A DNA stretch of 64,000 nt, taken from contig NZ_OY769915.1 of assembly GCF_963669205.1 (NCBI RefSeq), positions 966,001 through 1,030,000 of the forward strand, in the 5' to 3' direction. This document shows, in pieces, positions 42,500 to 51,013 of this stretch (position 1 is the first letter of the stretch; each line of letters starts with the position of its first letter). Below the pieces are notes generated by a model, which did no database searches, had not been told where the DNA came from, and was given only the letters and a program-made list of their open reading frames with translations. A program made the translations under genes and the position numbers. This DNA comes from an uncultured Roseibium sp. GTDB lineage: Bacteria > Pseudomonadota > Alphaproteobacteria > Rhizobiales > Stappiaceae.

Positions 42500-44395
42500 A
42501 TGGTCGACACGTCTGCCTGCATCGGAAATCGGCATGTGGCAACCGAAGGCAAGCTGCTGCCCGGATCGGTCCTTTTGCTCGACCTGTTGAAGCAGCGCTC
42601 TGCCAGGCTTTTTGAAAACCCCGCCGAAATCGTCACCTGCACCGTGCTGGAAGACGTCGCGGCTTGCCTTGCAAGGCTGGAAGCCGCGCAGGACGAGGGC
42701 CGGTTTGCCGCCGGATTTCTCGCCTATGAGCTGGGCTATGCATTCGAAACAAAGCTTCAGGCACGTTTTGAGCCCTCCGGTGAGCCGCTGCTGTGGTTCG
42801 GCATTTACGACAGCGTCAGGGAACTTGAGATCGGGACGGCAAGAGAGCTTCTTGCCAATTCATCGGAAGGAGTGGGCGCATCGGTCCGTGCGCCGCGCTT
42901 CGATATGGACCGGTCCACCTATGCGGATGCATTCGGGCGCGCGCGCGACCATCTGGCAAGGGGCGATATCTATCAGGTCAACCTGACCATGCGCGCGCAG
43001 CTGTCTCACGCGGGCGCACCTGAAGCGCTGTTTCTGGACCTGATGCAGCGCCAGCCGGTCGAGTTCGCCGCCTTCCTCAAGATGAGCGACAGGACGGTGC
43101 TGTCGCTCTCACCGGAACTGTTCCTTGAACGGCAGGGCGAAACCCTCAGAACCCGCCCGATGAAGGGGACCGCGCCGAGGGGACGGTTCGCCTCGGAAGA
43201 TGCGAGGATCGCTAGGGATCTTGCCGCCGATCCCAAGCAGCGGTCCGAAAACACCATGATCGTCGATCTGATGCGCAACGACCTGTCGCGCATCGCCGAG
43301 ACCGGATCCGTCAGGGTGACGAAGCTATGCGACGTGGAGCGCTACAAGAGCCTGTACCAGATGACCACGACGATCGAAGCGACGCTTGCCGCAAATGTCG
43401 GGTTCCCGGCGATCGTCCGGAACCTGTTCCCGTGCGGATCAATCACCGGTGCGCCGAAACTCAGCGCAATGCAGATCGCGCATGACCTGGAGAGCGGTCC
43501 GCGTGGCGTTTATACCGGGTCCATCGGCTGTCTCGAACCTGGCGGTGACTTTCGTTTGAACGTCGCGATCCGGACGCTTGTACTTCGCTCGGACGGCACG
43601 GGGCAGGCCGGCACCGGGTCCGGGGTTGTGTTCGATTCCGGTGCTGCGCCGGAATATGACGAGTGCATTCTCAAACTCAAGTTCATGACCGAGGACATCC
43701 CGGATTTCGACCTGATCGAAACGATGGCCTACGATCCGTCGGAGGGCTTTCTTTTGTTCGAGCGGCATTTGCAGCGTCTACAGAAGTCGGCGGACTATCT
43801 CGGCTTCCGGTCCGATCCGGATGCCGTGCGTGCCGAATTGCTGAGCAAGGCCGCGGATTTCACCGGGCCGAGGCGTGTGCGCCTGCTCATGAACGCGGAC
43901 GGCGAGGTTTCGATCACCTCGACGGATCTGACGCCGGTCGATGAAAACACGGTGTTCAATCTTGTTGTGGCAACGGAGAGAACCCGGGCAACCGACCGGT
44001 TCCTCTATCACAAGACCACGAACCGCGCCTTTTACGACGAAACGCGCGCGCGCTACCAGGCTGAAACCGGTTGCCAGGAAGTGCTGTTCCTCAACGAGGA
44101 CGGCTTTCTGACCGAAGGAAGCTATATGACCCTGTTCCTGAAGAAGGACGGCGTGCTGCTGACACCGGCCCTTCATCACGGTCTGCTGCCCGGCACGTTC
44201 CGCGCCGGACTGCTGGAGCGCGGACTGGCGCGGGAAGCCGATCTGACGGAAGAGGATCTGGCAACCGCCGAGACTGTCTTTGTCGGCAACTCGGTGCGGG
44301 GGTTGGTGCGCGGACGCCTTCTGGCCACGGCACAGGCCGTGAATGAAGACAATGCGGACGACGGCCAAATCGTCGTTGCCCGCCAGGCCGTTTGA
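42500..44395 (+). CDS. pabB: Aminodeoxychorismate synthase component I fused to 4-amino-4-deoxychorismate lyase
   Basis: A 631-aa fusion. Residues about 130-395 are a chorismate-binding PabB domain with RPMKGTAPRG (about 215), VDLMRNDLSR (about 255) and PCGSITGAPK (about 312). Residues about 410-620 are a class-IV aminotransferase fold with a candidate PLP Lys in FLYHKTTNR and an ITSTDL-type strand, which corresponds to PabC. Together with PabA it makes para-aminobenzoate for folate. Fused PabB-PabC occurs in many proteobacteria. AGGGCG lies seven bases before the ATG. It is a single gene here, starting after a terminator. Confidence 0.9.
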   Translation: MVDTSACIGNRHVATEGKLLPGSVLLLDLLKQRSARLFENPAEIVTCTVLEDVAACLARLEAAQDEGRFAAGFLAYELGYAFETKLQARFEPSGEPLLWFGIYDSVRELEIGTARELLANSSEGVGASVRAPRFDMDRSTYADAFGRARDHLARGDIYQVNLTMRAQLSHAGAPEALFLDLMQRQPVEFAAFLKMSDRTVLSLSPELFLERQGETLRTRPMKGTAPRGRFASEDARIARDLAADPKQRSENTMIVDLMRNDLSRIAETGSVRVTKLCDVERYKSLYQMTTTIEATLAANVGFPAIVRNLFPCGSITGAPKLSAMQIAHDLESGPRGVYTGSIGCLEPGGDFRLNVAIRTLVLRSDGTGQAGTGSGVVFDSGAAPEYDECILKLKFMTEDIPDFDLIETMAYDPSEGFLLFERHLQRLQKSADYLGFRSDPDAVRAELLSKAADFTGPRRVRLLMNADGEVSITSTDLTPVDENTVFNLVVATERTRATDRFLYHKTTNRAFYDETRARYQAETGCQEVLFLNEDGFLTEGSYMTLFLKKDGVLLTPALHHGLLPGTFRAGLLERGLAREADLTEEDLATAETVFVGNSVRGLVRGRLLATAQAVNEDNADDGQIVVARQAV

Positions 44396-44472
44396 GACCG
44401 GCGGCAAAACCTGCTTTGGATGACGCCGTCCCTCATGTTGTCCGCAGGAGCGCGCGCGCTTAAGGTCTTGCA

Positions 44473-45144
44473 ATGGGCCGCATTGTCGAAACCGAACTCT
44501 ATCAGCCTGTCAAAGCGTTTCTCACCGAACAGGGATATGAGGTGAAAGCCGAGGTCGGCGCGGCGGACATCGTCGCCTGCCGGGGCGACGAGGACCCTGT
44601 CATCGTCGAACTGAAGACCGGGTTCACGCTCGGCCTGTTCCACCAGGCAATTGCGCGTCAGTCGATGACGGACGCGGTTTATGTTGCCGTTGCGCGCGGT
44701 CCCGGACGGCGCTTCCTGTCCGCCCTGAAGAACAATCTCAGGCTCGCCAGGCGATTGGGCCTCGGTCTGATCACGGTGCGGCTCTCCGACGGACTGGTCG
44801 AGGTGCATGTCGATCCGGCACCTTATGCGCCGCGCAAGTCGAAACAGCGCAAGGACCGCCTGCTCAGGGAATTCGCAAGGCGTGTCGGCGATCCCAACAC
44901 GGGCGGGTCGACGCGCGTGACGCTGGTGACCGCCTATCGCCAGGATGCCATGCGCTGCGCGGATCATCTGAACGCAAACGGTCCCTGCCGCGGCGCAGAG
45001 GTTGCGAAAGCGACCGGCGTTGCCCGGGCGACGCGGATGATGGCGGACGATCACTATGGCTGGTTCGAGCGCGTCGAGTGCGGCATCTACGGACTGACGC
45101 CAAAGGGCAGGCAGTCGCTTGACGAGCGGGATCAGGACGCCTGA
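44473..45144 (+). CDS. DUF2161-type protein with PD-(D/E)XK-like N-terminus
   Basis: A 223-aa protein. Residues 5-115 carry a nuclease-like pattern: an early Glu, AADIVACRG (Asp) and VIVELKTG (E-x-K), as in restriction-endonuclease-fold proteins. The C-terminal part (about 135-220) looks like a winged helix (GAEVAKATGVARATRMMADD). This fits the DUF2161 family, annotated as phosphodiesterase-like with no known function. It follows pabB by 77 bp in the same direction and may share a transcript. Nuclease activity is inferred from the motif only. Confidence 0.75.
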   Translation: MGRIVETELYQPVKAFLTEQGYEVKAEVGAADIVACRGDEDPVIVELKTGFTLGLFHQAIARQSMTDAVYVAVARGPGRRFLSALKNNLRLARRLGLGLITVRLSDGLVEVHVDPAPYAPRKSKQRKDRLLREFARRVGDPNTGGSTRVTLVTAYRQDAMRCADHLNANGPCRGAEVAKATGVARATRMMADDHYGWFERVECGIYGLTPKGRQSLDERDQDA

Positions 45145-45174
45145 CAAGGCGAAACGGTCAAATCAGCCCGTGCC

Positions 45175-45540
45175 TCAGCCCGGCTGGAACAGTTCCACGA
45201 CATTGCCGGACGGGTCTTCGCACAGGATCTGCCGGCCGCCCGGACCTTCGACGACATCGTTCTTGAAGCGGACCCCGGCCCCGCGTAGGTCTTCGACCGT
45301 TCCGGCAATATCCGCGACGACCACGACGATCCTGCTCCACCCGCCCGGGGCGGGCTTCGAGCCGTCCGGCATCGGTCTGGACGCCGAGGCCGGCGGACCG
45401 GCGACCCACAGCTGCAGGTCGTCCTTGCTCAGGATCGCCATGGCGGGTCCGTATTGCTGCTCGAGCGCAAATCCGAGCTGATCCCGGTAGAAGGACACTG
45501 CTTGATCGACATCGTCGACGATGTAGCGAAATGTGGCCAT
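45175..45540 (-). CDS. VOC-superfamily (glyoxalase/bleomycin-resistance-like) protein
   Basis: A 121-aa vicinal-oxygen-chelate protein. Two beta-alpha-beta-beta-beta units are seen: FRYIVDDVDQAVSFYRDQLGF at the start and IVVVVADIAGTVEDLRGAGV in the second half, ending with CEDPSGNVVELFQPG whose Glu is a typical metal ligand. Substrate is unknown. It is convergent with the DUF2161 gene and stands alone. Confidence 0.88.
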   Translation of the reverse strand: MATFRYIVDDVDQAVSFYRDQLGFALEQQYGPAMAILSKDDLQLWVAGPPASASRPMPDGSKPAPGGWSRIVVVVADIAGTVEDLRGAGVRFKNDVVEGPGGRQILCEDPSGNVVELFQPG

Positions 45541-45689
45541 GGCAATCCCCTGCTCAGCGTTTTCTGGCGGTCACGGAAGGGGAGCTTAGCACACGCAGAA
45601 GGCGGTCTGCGAGCGCAGCGCACGCTAGGAAGAGAGTTCCAGAGATCGGAGCCAATGCGCCGCTTTCCTGTCAGTCGGAAACCGGAAGC

Positions 45690-46049
45690 TCAGTTGCAGG
45701 GAATGGCATCTTCCATTGCGCTCAGGAAAAGCCAGGAGGCATCTATGTGTCGTTGCGCCTTGTTGTCGCCGAGATACGCCACGAACAGCTCGACATACTG
45801 CTTGTAGGAATATTCGTTGCTGATGCAGATGTTCCACGGGTAGTCGGTGCCGTCCCGTTGCGCCTGCTGTCTGCCGGCTGAAATCTGCGCCAGAGCGCCG
45901 ACGACATATCCATAGCAGACATCCTTGCTGACCGGCCGGCCGTACTGACAGGCCGAAAACAGATCGTTGCCCGATAGGGCGTGTGCCGGTTTCGCATCCA
46001 TGAGCGTCACCAGGGCACAGGCCGCCACTGCCAATCCGAATGTCCGCAT
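45690..46049 (-). CDS. Secreted Rap1a/Tai-like domain protein
   Basis: A 119-aa protein with a signal peptide (MRTFGLAVAACALVTLMDA..., cleavage near AHA at about 25) and a mature domain containing GNDLFSACQ, VCYGYVVGAL and ICISNEYS with four Cys. This pattern is that of the Rap1a/Tai family, founded by periplasmic immunity proteins against Tae4 amidase effectors but also widespread without effectors. No effector gene is adjacent, so an immunity role is unproven. ATG at 46049 has GGAGGGG about ten bases upstream. Confidence 0.75.
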   Translation of the reverse strand: MRTFGLAVAACALVTLMDAKPAHALSGNDLFSACQYGRPVSKDVCYGYVVGALAQISAGRQQAQRDGTDYPWNICISNEYSYKQYVELFVAYLGDNKAQRHIDASWLFLSAMEDAIPCN

Positions 46050-46115
46050 TTGATCGGTCCCCTCCAAAGCGTTTGTCACACCTCTCTACAGACTGTTGCC
46101 GTTGTCAATCGGTGA

Positions 46116-46760
46116 TCACCCGGTTTGCCGCCACGGCACCACCTCCAGCTCCGGCCAGAGATCCTTCATCCGCTTTGCCTTCTCCACGTAAGTCTCTTCA
46201 TTCTGCTGAGTGAAATTCGGCACCAGGCGCATGGCAAAGAGGTTCGCCAGGCCGAACGGCGCGTGAATGTCGAGCGTGCCGTCTGCCTTCAGGCGCGCGG
46301 CAACCGCATGGGTCCGGGCCGCGTAGGTCGTCAGCGCATCCATGGAGCAATCGAGAGGGCGATAAGGCCGGCCGAAGCGCTGCTCGTACCACAGGTGGAC
46401 GCGTGCCTGGTTGCGCACTTCGAGCAGGTCGGCGAATTCGGGCAGGGCGTCGTTAATGCGCCTGATGACGTCGTCTTCGGCCTCGTAGGAAAGGTCCTGC
46501 CCGTCGAAATAGATGACGTCGAAATCCTTGATGCCGTAAAGCAGCGCCCGCCCGGTCAGGACGTTCCAGACCGTCTGGTAAAGACCTCCGGAAACCAGCC
46601 AGGCGTCGGGCAGGTCGAGATCGCGGATCGCGGCAAGGATCTCCATGACATGCGGCACCGACGCAATCACGTCCTTCAGGTGGGCAATGCGGTCCTCCTC
46701 GCGGGCCTGATACGGATCACCGAGTGCGGCGGGCGTGCTGGAGCCGGATCGTTGCGTCAT
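46116..46760 (-). CDS. Nucleotidyltransferase-like protein (DUF925 type)
   Basis: A 214-aa protein with features of the NTP_transf_6 family: AWLVSGGLYQTVWNVL (about 52-68) and the acidic metal-binding pattern GIKDFDVIYFDG (about 76-87). Such proteins are presumed nucleotidyltransferases with unknown acceptors. ATG at 46760 has AAGGA seven bases upstream. A shortened MITE lies 50 bp upstream. No operon partners are apparent; the Rap1a-like gene follows in the same direction after 66 bp. Confidence 0.78.
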   Translation of the reverse strand: MTQRSGSSTPAALGDPYQAREEDRIAHLKDVIASVPHVMEILAAIRDLDLPDAWLVSGGLYQTVWNVLTGRALLYGIKDFDVIYFDGQDLSYEAEDDVIRRINDALPEFADLLEVRNQARVHLWYEQRFGRPYRPLDCSMDALTTYAARTHAVAARLKADGTLDIHAPFGLANLFAMRLVPNFTQQNEETYVEKAKRMKDLWPELEVVPWRQTG

Positions 46761-46808
46761 CTTTGGTCCTTTTAACGGGCCGATGACGCTATCCGATTCT
46801 GACGGCCA

Positions 46809-46840
46809 AGGGTACGGCCTCATTTATGGGTCTGTACCCT
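46809..46840. mobile_element. Internally deleted remnant of MITE 2
   Basis: Left tip GGGTACGG (46810-46817) is joined directly to the right end CCTCATTTATGGGTCTGTACCCT (within 46818-46840; less than one ITR of interior remains). Both tips match the ends of the element at 25656-25923, so this is an internally deleted copy or excision scar. Confidence 0.55.
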
Positions 46841-46974
46841 GAAGCATACGTAGCTTTTACGAGGCTGCCCGGCACAGTTGAAAATGCGTGATCAGATGTA
46901 CATCCGCCTCTTGCTTGACACACCCGTTTCCGGTGCCATGTTTGGGACGGGGCAGCCAGATCTGGATGGTTCGA

Positions 46975-47319
46975 ATGAAGACATTTTCCGAAGACGTCTC
47001 GAAATCCCTGCGTAAATGCATGGTGTTGGCGATCGGGGCTACGGCACTCACGACAGTTTCGGTTCAGGGGGCGCTCGCACAGTCGGGCAGGCCGGACACG
47101 CGCTCTCTCACCTGTGGACAGGTGCAGTCGCTGATCAAGCAGAACGGCGCCGCGGTCCTGCGCACCGGTCAGTATACGTTCGACCGGTATGTCTATACCC
47201 GGAACTTCTGCCAGCACGGAGAGGTCACGAACAAGCAGTGGGTGCCGACCAAGGACGTGCGGCAATGCCTGGTGCGTGTCTGTATTGATCCGAATATCCT
47301 GAGGTTCAACGACTTCTAG
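46975..47319 (+). CDS. Small secreted Cys-containing protein, copy 1
   Basis: A 114-aa protein with an N-terminal membrane/signal segment (about residues 18-38, VLAIGATALTTVSVQGALAQ) and a mature part RPDTRSLTCGQVQSLIKQNG...TFDRYVYTRNFC...WVPTKDVRQCLVRVC with four Cys. It is a clear paralogue of the next gene (shared RPDTR-LTC-Q-Q-L-KQ and PTKD motifs). I do not know its function; two disulfides in the periplasm or outside are likely. ATG at 46975 has GGATGG upstream; alternative starts at 46966 or at the Met before the hydrophobic core are possible. Confidence 0.72.
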   Translation: MKTFSEDVSKSLRKCMVLAIGATALTTVSVQGALAQSGRPDTRSLTCGQVQSLIKQNGAAVLRTGQYTFDRYVYTRNFCQHGEVTNKQWVPTKDVRQCLVRVCIDPNILRFNDF

Positions 47320-47444
47320 AATGGAAGAGTATCCCGTGCCGCCCCGGGATGAGCCGGCGGCGGTCCGGGATTGACGCGTGTGAACGAGACGGACGGCCGC
47401 CGGACGGAAAGGTCCGCCGGCCCGCCGAGTGGGGAGTGTGCCTG

Positions 47445-47765
47445 GTGATCTTCGACAGACCGTTTTGCGCCGCAGTGGCTGCCGTTGGCCTTACGGCGGT
47501 GACCCTGATGGCATCCGTGTCCGTGACACATGCGCAGGCGCGGCCCGACACGCGTCAGCTGACATGCGCTCAGGCACAGGCTCTCGTCAAACAGAGAGGC
47601 AGTGTCGTCATGACCACGGGCCCGACGACCTTCGACAAGTTTGTCGCGACGTCGAACTACTGCTCGCCCGATGCGAAGATGCTGCGCCCGAAATTCGCGC
47701 CGACGAAAGACAACAAGAAATGCGCGGTCGGCAACCAGTGCTTCCGGAGCCGGAACTTCCGCTAG
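47445..47765 (+). CDS. Small secreted Cys-containing protein, copy 2
   Basis: A 106-aa tandem paralogue of the protein at 46975-47319. It has a signal segment (about residues 8-30) ending near THAQA, then RPDTRQLTCAQAQALVKQRG, NYCSPDAKMLRPKFAPTKDN and two further Cys (KKCAVGNQC). GTG at 47445 is chosen because GGGGAG lies eight bases upstream and the signal peptide follows directly; longer in-frame starts are basic and implausible. It lies 125 bp after copy 1. Function unknown. Confidence 0.68.
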   Translation: MIFDRPFCAAVAAVGLTAVTLMASVSVTHAQARPDTRQLTCAQAQALVKQRGSVVMTTGPTTFDKFVATSNYCSPDAKMLRPKFAPTKDNKKCAVGNQCFRSRNFR

Positions 47766-47854
47766 GTGTCGGTGAGCGGGCCTTACGGCGCGCCGCGCGC
47801 AGCGTCTTTTCCAAAAGCCACTGCGCGCATTCTGGGTGCACTCTCCCGGGCGGA

Positions 47855-50272
47855 TCAGCCCCGTAGCGTGCCGCCGGTTGCCTTCTCGACATTGGCGATG
47901 ATCTTCTTCGCCACAGCGTCGATTTCCTCGTCCGTCAGCGTTTTCTGGCGCGGCTGCAGCAGCACGTCGATCGCGACCGACTTCTGTCCGTCCGGGACGC
48001 CCTGGCCTTCGTAGATGTCGAACAGGGTCACGTCGGCGATCAGGGTCTTTTCGGCACCCCTTGCCGCTTTCAGCACCGTCTCGGCGACAACATCCTGACC
48101 AACCAGGAATGCGAAGTCGCGCCTGACCGGCATCAGGTGGCTGGCGTTGAGCGCGCCCTTGGAGCCGCCCGCCTTTTTCTTCGGTTGCGGCAGAGCGTCG
48201 AGGTCGATCTCGAATGCCACTAGGGGGCCTTCGATATCGAGCTCGGCAAGGGTTCGCGGGTGCACCTCGCCGAAGACCGCGAGCGTGTTTTTCGGCCCGA
48301 GTTTCAGGCAGCCGGAACGTCCGGGGTGAAATGTCGATGGCGCATCGGTATAGACCTGCAGCCGGTCGACCGGTGCGCCGATGGCCGCAAGCGCGGCTTC
48401 CGCGTCGGCCTTGGCGTCATAGACATCCACGTCTGCGGAATTTCCGGACCAGTGCCGGGCCGAACCCTGAAGTTTTGCCGTGCCCCGGCGCACGCCGGCG
48501 GCAACCATCTTCTGGCCGTCGGGCGTGTCCCCGTGAAAAACCTGGCCGATTTCGAACAGGGCAACATCGCCGAAACCCCGGTCGGCGTTGCGCTGGGCAG
48601 CGGTCAGAAGGCCCGGCAGCAGGCTTGGGCGCATGTCCGACATTTCGGGAGAGATCGGATTGGCGAGTGCGAGCGCGGCATTGCCGCCGCCGAAGAGCTC
48701 CGCCTGCGGCCTGGAGATGAATGACCAGGTCACGGCTTCGTTGAACCCGCGCGCCGCCAGCGCGCGCCGGGCCCGGTTGCGCCGGATCTGTCCGGTTGTC
48801 AGGACCTTCTGCCCGACGGTGCCGGTGCGCGGCAGCGGGGTCAGCGGCACCCGGTCCAGACCGATGATGCGCACGATCTCTTCCACGAGGTCGGCCTTGC
48901 CCTCGATGTCCGGACGCCAGCTCGGCGCGGCGACCTTGACCGTGTCGCCGCCGCCGGAAATCCAGAATCCGAGCGATTTGAGCGTCAGGTTTGCCTCGGC
49001 GAGCGAAACCTCGACGCCGGAGAGGCGCCGGATTTCCGAATAGGGGAACTCGATGATGTTGCTGCTGTCCGGAACGCGGCCGGCCTGGGTTGTCCCGGAC
49101 GGCTCACCGCCGCACAGATCAAGCACCATGCGGGTGGCATATTCGAGACCCGGCCTCATGTAGTCGGGATCGACCCCGCGTTCGAACCGATAGCGCGCAT
49201 CCGTGTTGACGCCGAGCTTGCGGCCGGTGGCCGCGATGTCGTCCTCGTCCCAGAGCGCGGATTCGATCAGGACATTGACCGTGTCCTCGGTACAGCCGGA
49301 CGGCTCACCGCCGAGAATGCCACCAAGGCTTTCCACGGCGTTGGCGTCGGCGATCACGCAGACGGTGTCGTCGACCTCGTAGGACTTTCCGTTGAGGCCA
49401 TCGAGGCTCTCGCCTTCCTTGCCGCGTCGGACCACCAGGTTTCCGTGCACCTTGTCGGCGTCGAACACGTGCAGCGGACGACCCTGGTCGAAGGTGATGT
49501 AGTTGGTGATGTCGACAAGGATATTGATCGGCCTGAGGCCGATCGCCGTGAGACGGTCCTGCAGCCATTGCGGCGACGGACCGTTCTTGATGCCCTTGAC
49601 CATGCGCAGTCCGAACGCCTTGCACATCGGCTTCGTGTCGCCGAAGTCGAGCGAAACCTCGACCGGGCACGGATAAGAGCCGCGGATCTGCTCGTGCGAG
49701 CGTTCCTTCAGCTTGCCGAGGCCGGCGGCGGCAAGGTCGCGGGCGATGCCGTAGACACCGGTGCAGTCCGGACGGTTCGGCGTCAGCCCGATTTCGATGA
49801 CCGGCTCGTCCAGACCCGCCCACTCGGCATAGTTCACACCGACCGGTGCGTCCGCGGGCAGGTCGATGATGCCGTCATGTTCGTCCGACAGTTCAAGCTC
49901 GCGCTCCGAGCACATCATCCCGAAGCTCTCTACGTCCCGGATCTTGCCCACGGACAAGGTGGTGTCCAGACCGGGAATGTAGTCGCCCGGCTTGCCGAGC
50001 ACGCCGACCAGTCCGGCGCGCGCATTGGGCGCCCCGCAGACGATCTGAACCGGATCGCCTTCGCCGGTATCCACCTTGAGCACGCGCAGCCTGTCGGCAT
50101 TCGGATGCTGTTCGGCTTCCAGGACCTTGGCGATCCGGAAGGGTTTCAGCCTGTCGGCGCGGTTGGTGACCTCTTCGACTTCCAGCCCGATCATCGTCAG
50201 CCGTTCGACGATCTCTTCCAGGCTGGCATCGGTTTCCAGGTGCTCCTTGAGCCAGGAAAGGGTGAACTTCAT
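47855..50272 (-). CDS. pheT: Phenylalanyl-tRNA synthetase beta subunit
   Basis: An 805-aa PheT. N-terminal OB/EMAP-like tRNA-binding domain (about 40-150, LEAEQHPNADRLRVLKVDTG), B3/B4 editing domain (about 210-400; EIGLTPNRPDCTGVYGIARD at 160-180 precedes it), B5 (about 400-475), catalytic-like core and the C-terminal anticodon-binding ferredoxin-like domain (about 710-803, PVRRDFAFLV). It forms an alpha2-beta2 enzyme with PheS that charges tRNA-Phe. A membrane-protein gene separates it from pheS. ATG at 50272 is the family start. Confidence 0.97.
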   Translation of the reverse strand: MKFTLSWLKEHLETDASLEEIVERLTMIGLEVEEVTNRADRLKPFRIAKVLEAEQHPNADRLRVLKVDTGEGDPVQIVCGAPNARAGLVGVLGKPGDYIPGLDTTLSVGKIRDVESFGMMCSERELELSDEHDGIIDLPADAPVGVNYAEWAGLDEPVIEIGLTPNRPDCTGVYGIARDLAAAGLGKLKERSHEQIRGSYPCPVEVSLDFGDTKPMCKAFGLRMVKGIKNGPSPQWLQDRLTAIGLRPINILVDITNYITFDQGRPLHVFDADKVHGNLVVRRGKEGESLDGLNGKSYEVDDTVCVIADANAVESLGGILGGEPSGCTEDTVNVLIESALWDEDDIAATGRKLGVNTDARYRFERGVDPDYMRPGLEYATRMVLDLCGGEPSGTTQAGRVPDSSNIIEFPYSEIRRLSGVEVSLAEANLTLKSLGFWISGGGDTVKVAAPSWRPDIEGKADLVEEIVRIIGLDRVPLTPLPRTGTVGQKVLTTGQIRRNRARRALAARGFNEAVTWSFISRPQAELFGGGNAALALANPISPEMSDMRPSLLPGLLTAAQRNADRGFGDVALFEIGQVFHGDTPDGQKMVAAGVRRGTAKLQGSARHWSGNSADVDVYDAKADAEAALAAIGAPVDRLQVYTDAPSTFHPGRSGCLKLGPKNTLAVFGEVHPRTLAELDIEGPLVAFEIDLDALPQPKKKAGGSKGALNASHLMPVRRDFAFLVGQDVVAETVLKAARGAEKTLIADVTLFDIYEGQGVPDGQKSVAIDVLLQPRQKTLTDEEIDAVAKKIIANVEKATGGTLRG

Positions 50273-50333
50273 TTTCGGTACTCTTTATCTCTTGCGCGGC
50301 ATCATGGGCCGCAAATCCGGTCAATTCGAAAGA

Positions 50334-50987
50334 TCAGTTGCCGAACCGGCCGACCTCGGGCAGGACGGTCGCGTCGCCGTAGCTCTCCGCGAAACGGCGG
50401 CCGATCTCACCGAATTCGCCTGTCCAGCGGCGCACCATGTCCGGTGTGATCTGCTGGTTGGTGGCAATCGCCTGTGCGGCTTCCGCCTCGATGCGGTCGC
50501 GCAGGATACCGAGTTCGACCTGGGCCGCGTATTCCGCCCGGTATTTCCCGAGCCAGCCCATCGCGACGATCACGACCATGACGAGGAGGGCGGCCGTGCT
50601 TGTCAGGCCCGCCCATTTGGCGGTTCCGCCAATGCGCCGGTCGCTGGCGATCAGCACCATCGAGGCAATCGTCAGAAAGGCGACGATATAGATCGCCTGC
50701 AGGAAGCTCTGGTACTTTTCGGCCGAGCTCGCTTCGTGATTGGCGCGCAGCGTGGTGATCCGGTCCCGCAGGTAAAGCAGGGCGTCGGCCTCCGTGCCGA
50801 GCTTGTCGCGGAAATAGGTGTCGCAAAATCTCAGGCGGCCACGGGACTCGATCTTCTCGGCGCACGCTTCCATGAACGACGTTGGTGTCGGCACGCGCTC
50901 GTCTATGTCTGCCGTCTGGGCGGTGGCCGGGAGGACAGCGCCGAGAAGGAGCATGAGGACGAGGGTTAAGCGGGTGATCAATGACAT
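50334..50987 (-). CDS. Membrane protein encoded between pheS and pheT
   Basis: A 217-aa protein with an N-terminal signal-like hydrophobic segment (about 5-22), a soluble stretch with two Cys (about 30-95), two adjacent membrane helices (about 98-115 and 125-146, WAGLTSTAALLVMVVIVAMG) and a helical C-terminal tail. I know no family. It is on the same strand as pheS (26 bp after it) and pheT (61 bp before it), so it is co-transcribed with an essential tRNA synthetase. A direct link with translation is not evident. Confidence 0.75.
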   Translation of the reverse strand: MSLITRLTLVLMLLLGAVLPATAQTADIDERVPTPTSFMEACAEKIESRGRLRFCDTYFRDKLGTEADALLYLRDRITTLRANHEASSAEKYQSFLQAIYIVAFLTIASMVLIASDRRIGGTAKWAGLTSTAALLVMVVIVAMGWLGKYRAEYAAQVELGILRDRIEAEAAQAIATNQQITPDMVRRWTGEFGEIGRRFAESYGDATVLPEVGRFGN

Positions 50988-51013
50988 AGACGTTTGCCCC
51001 AGGATCCGGGTTA

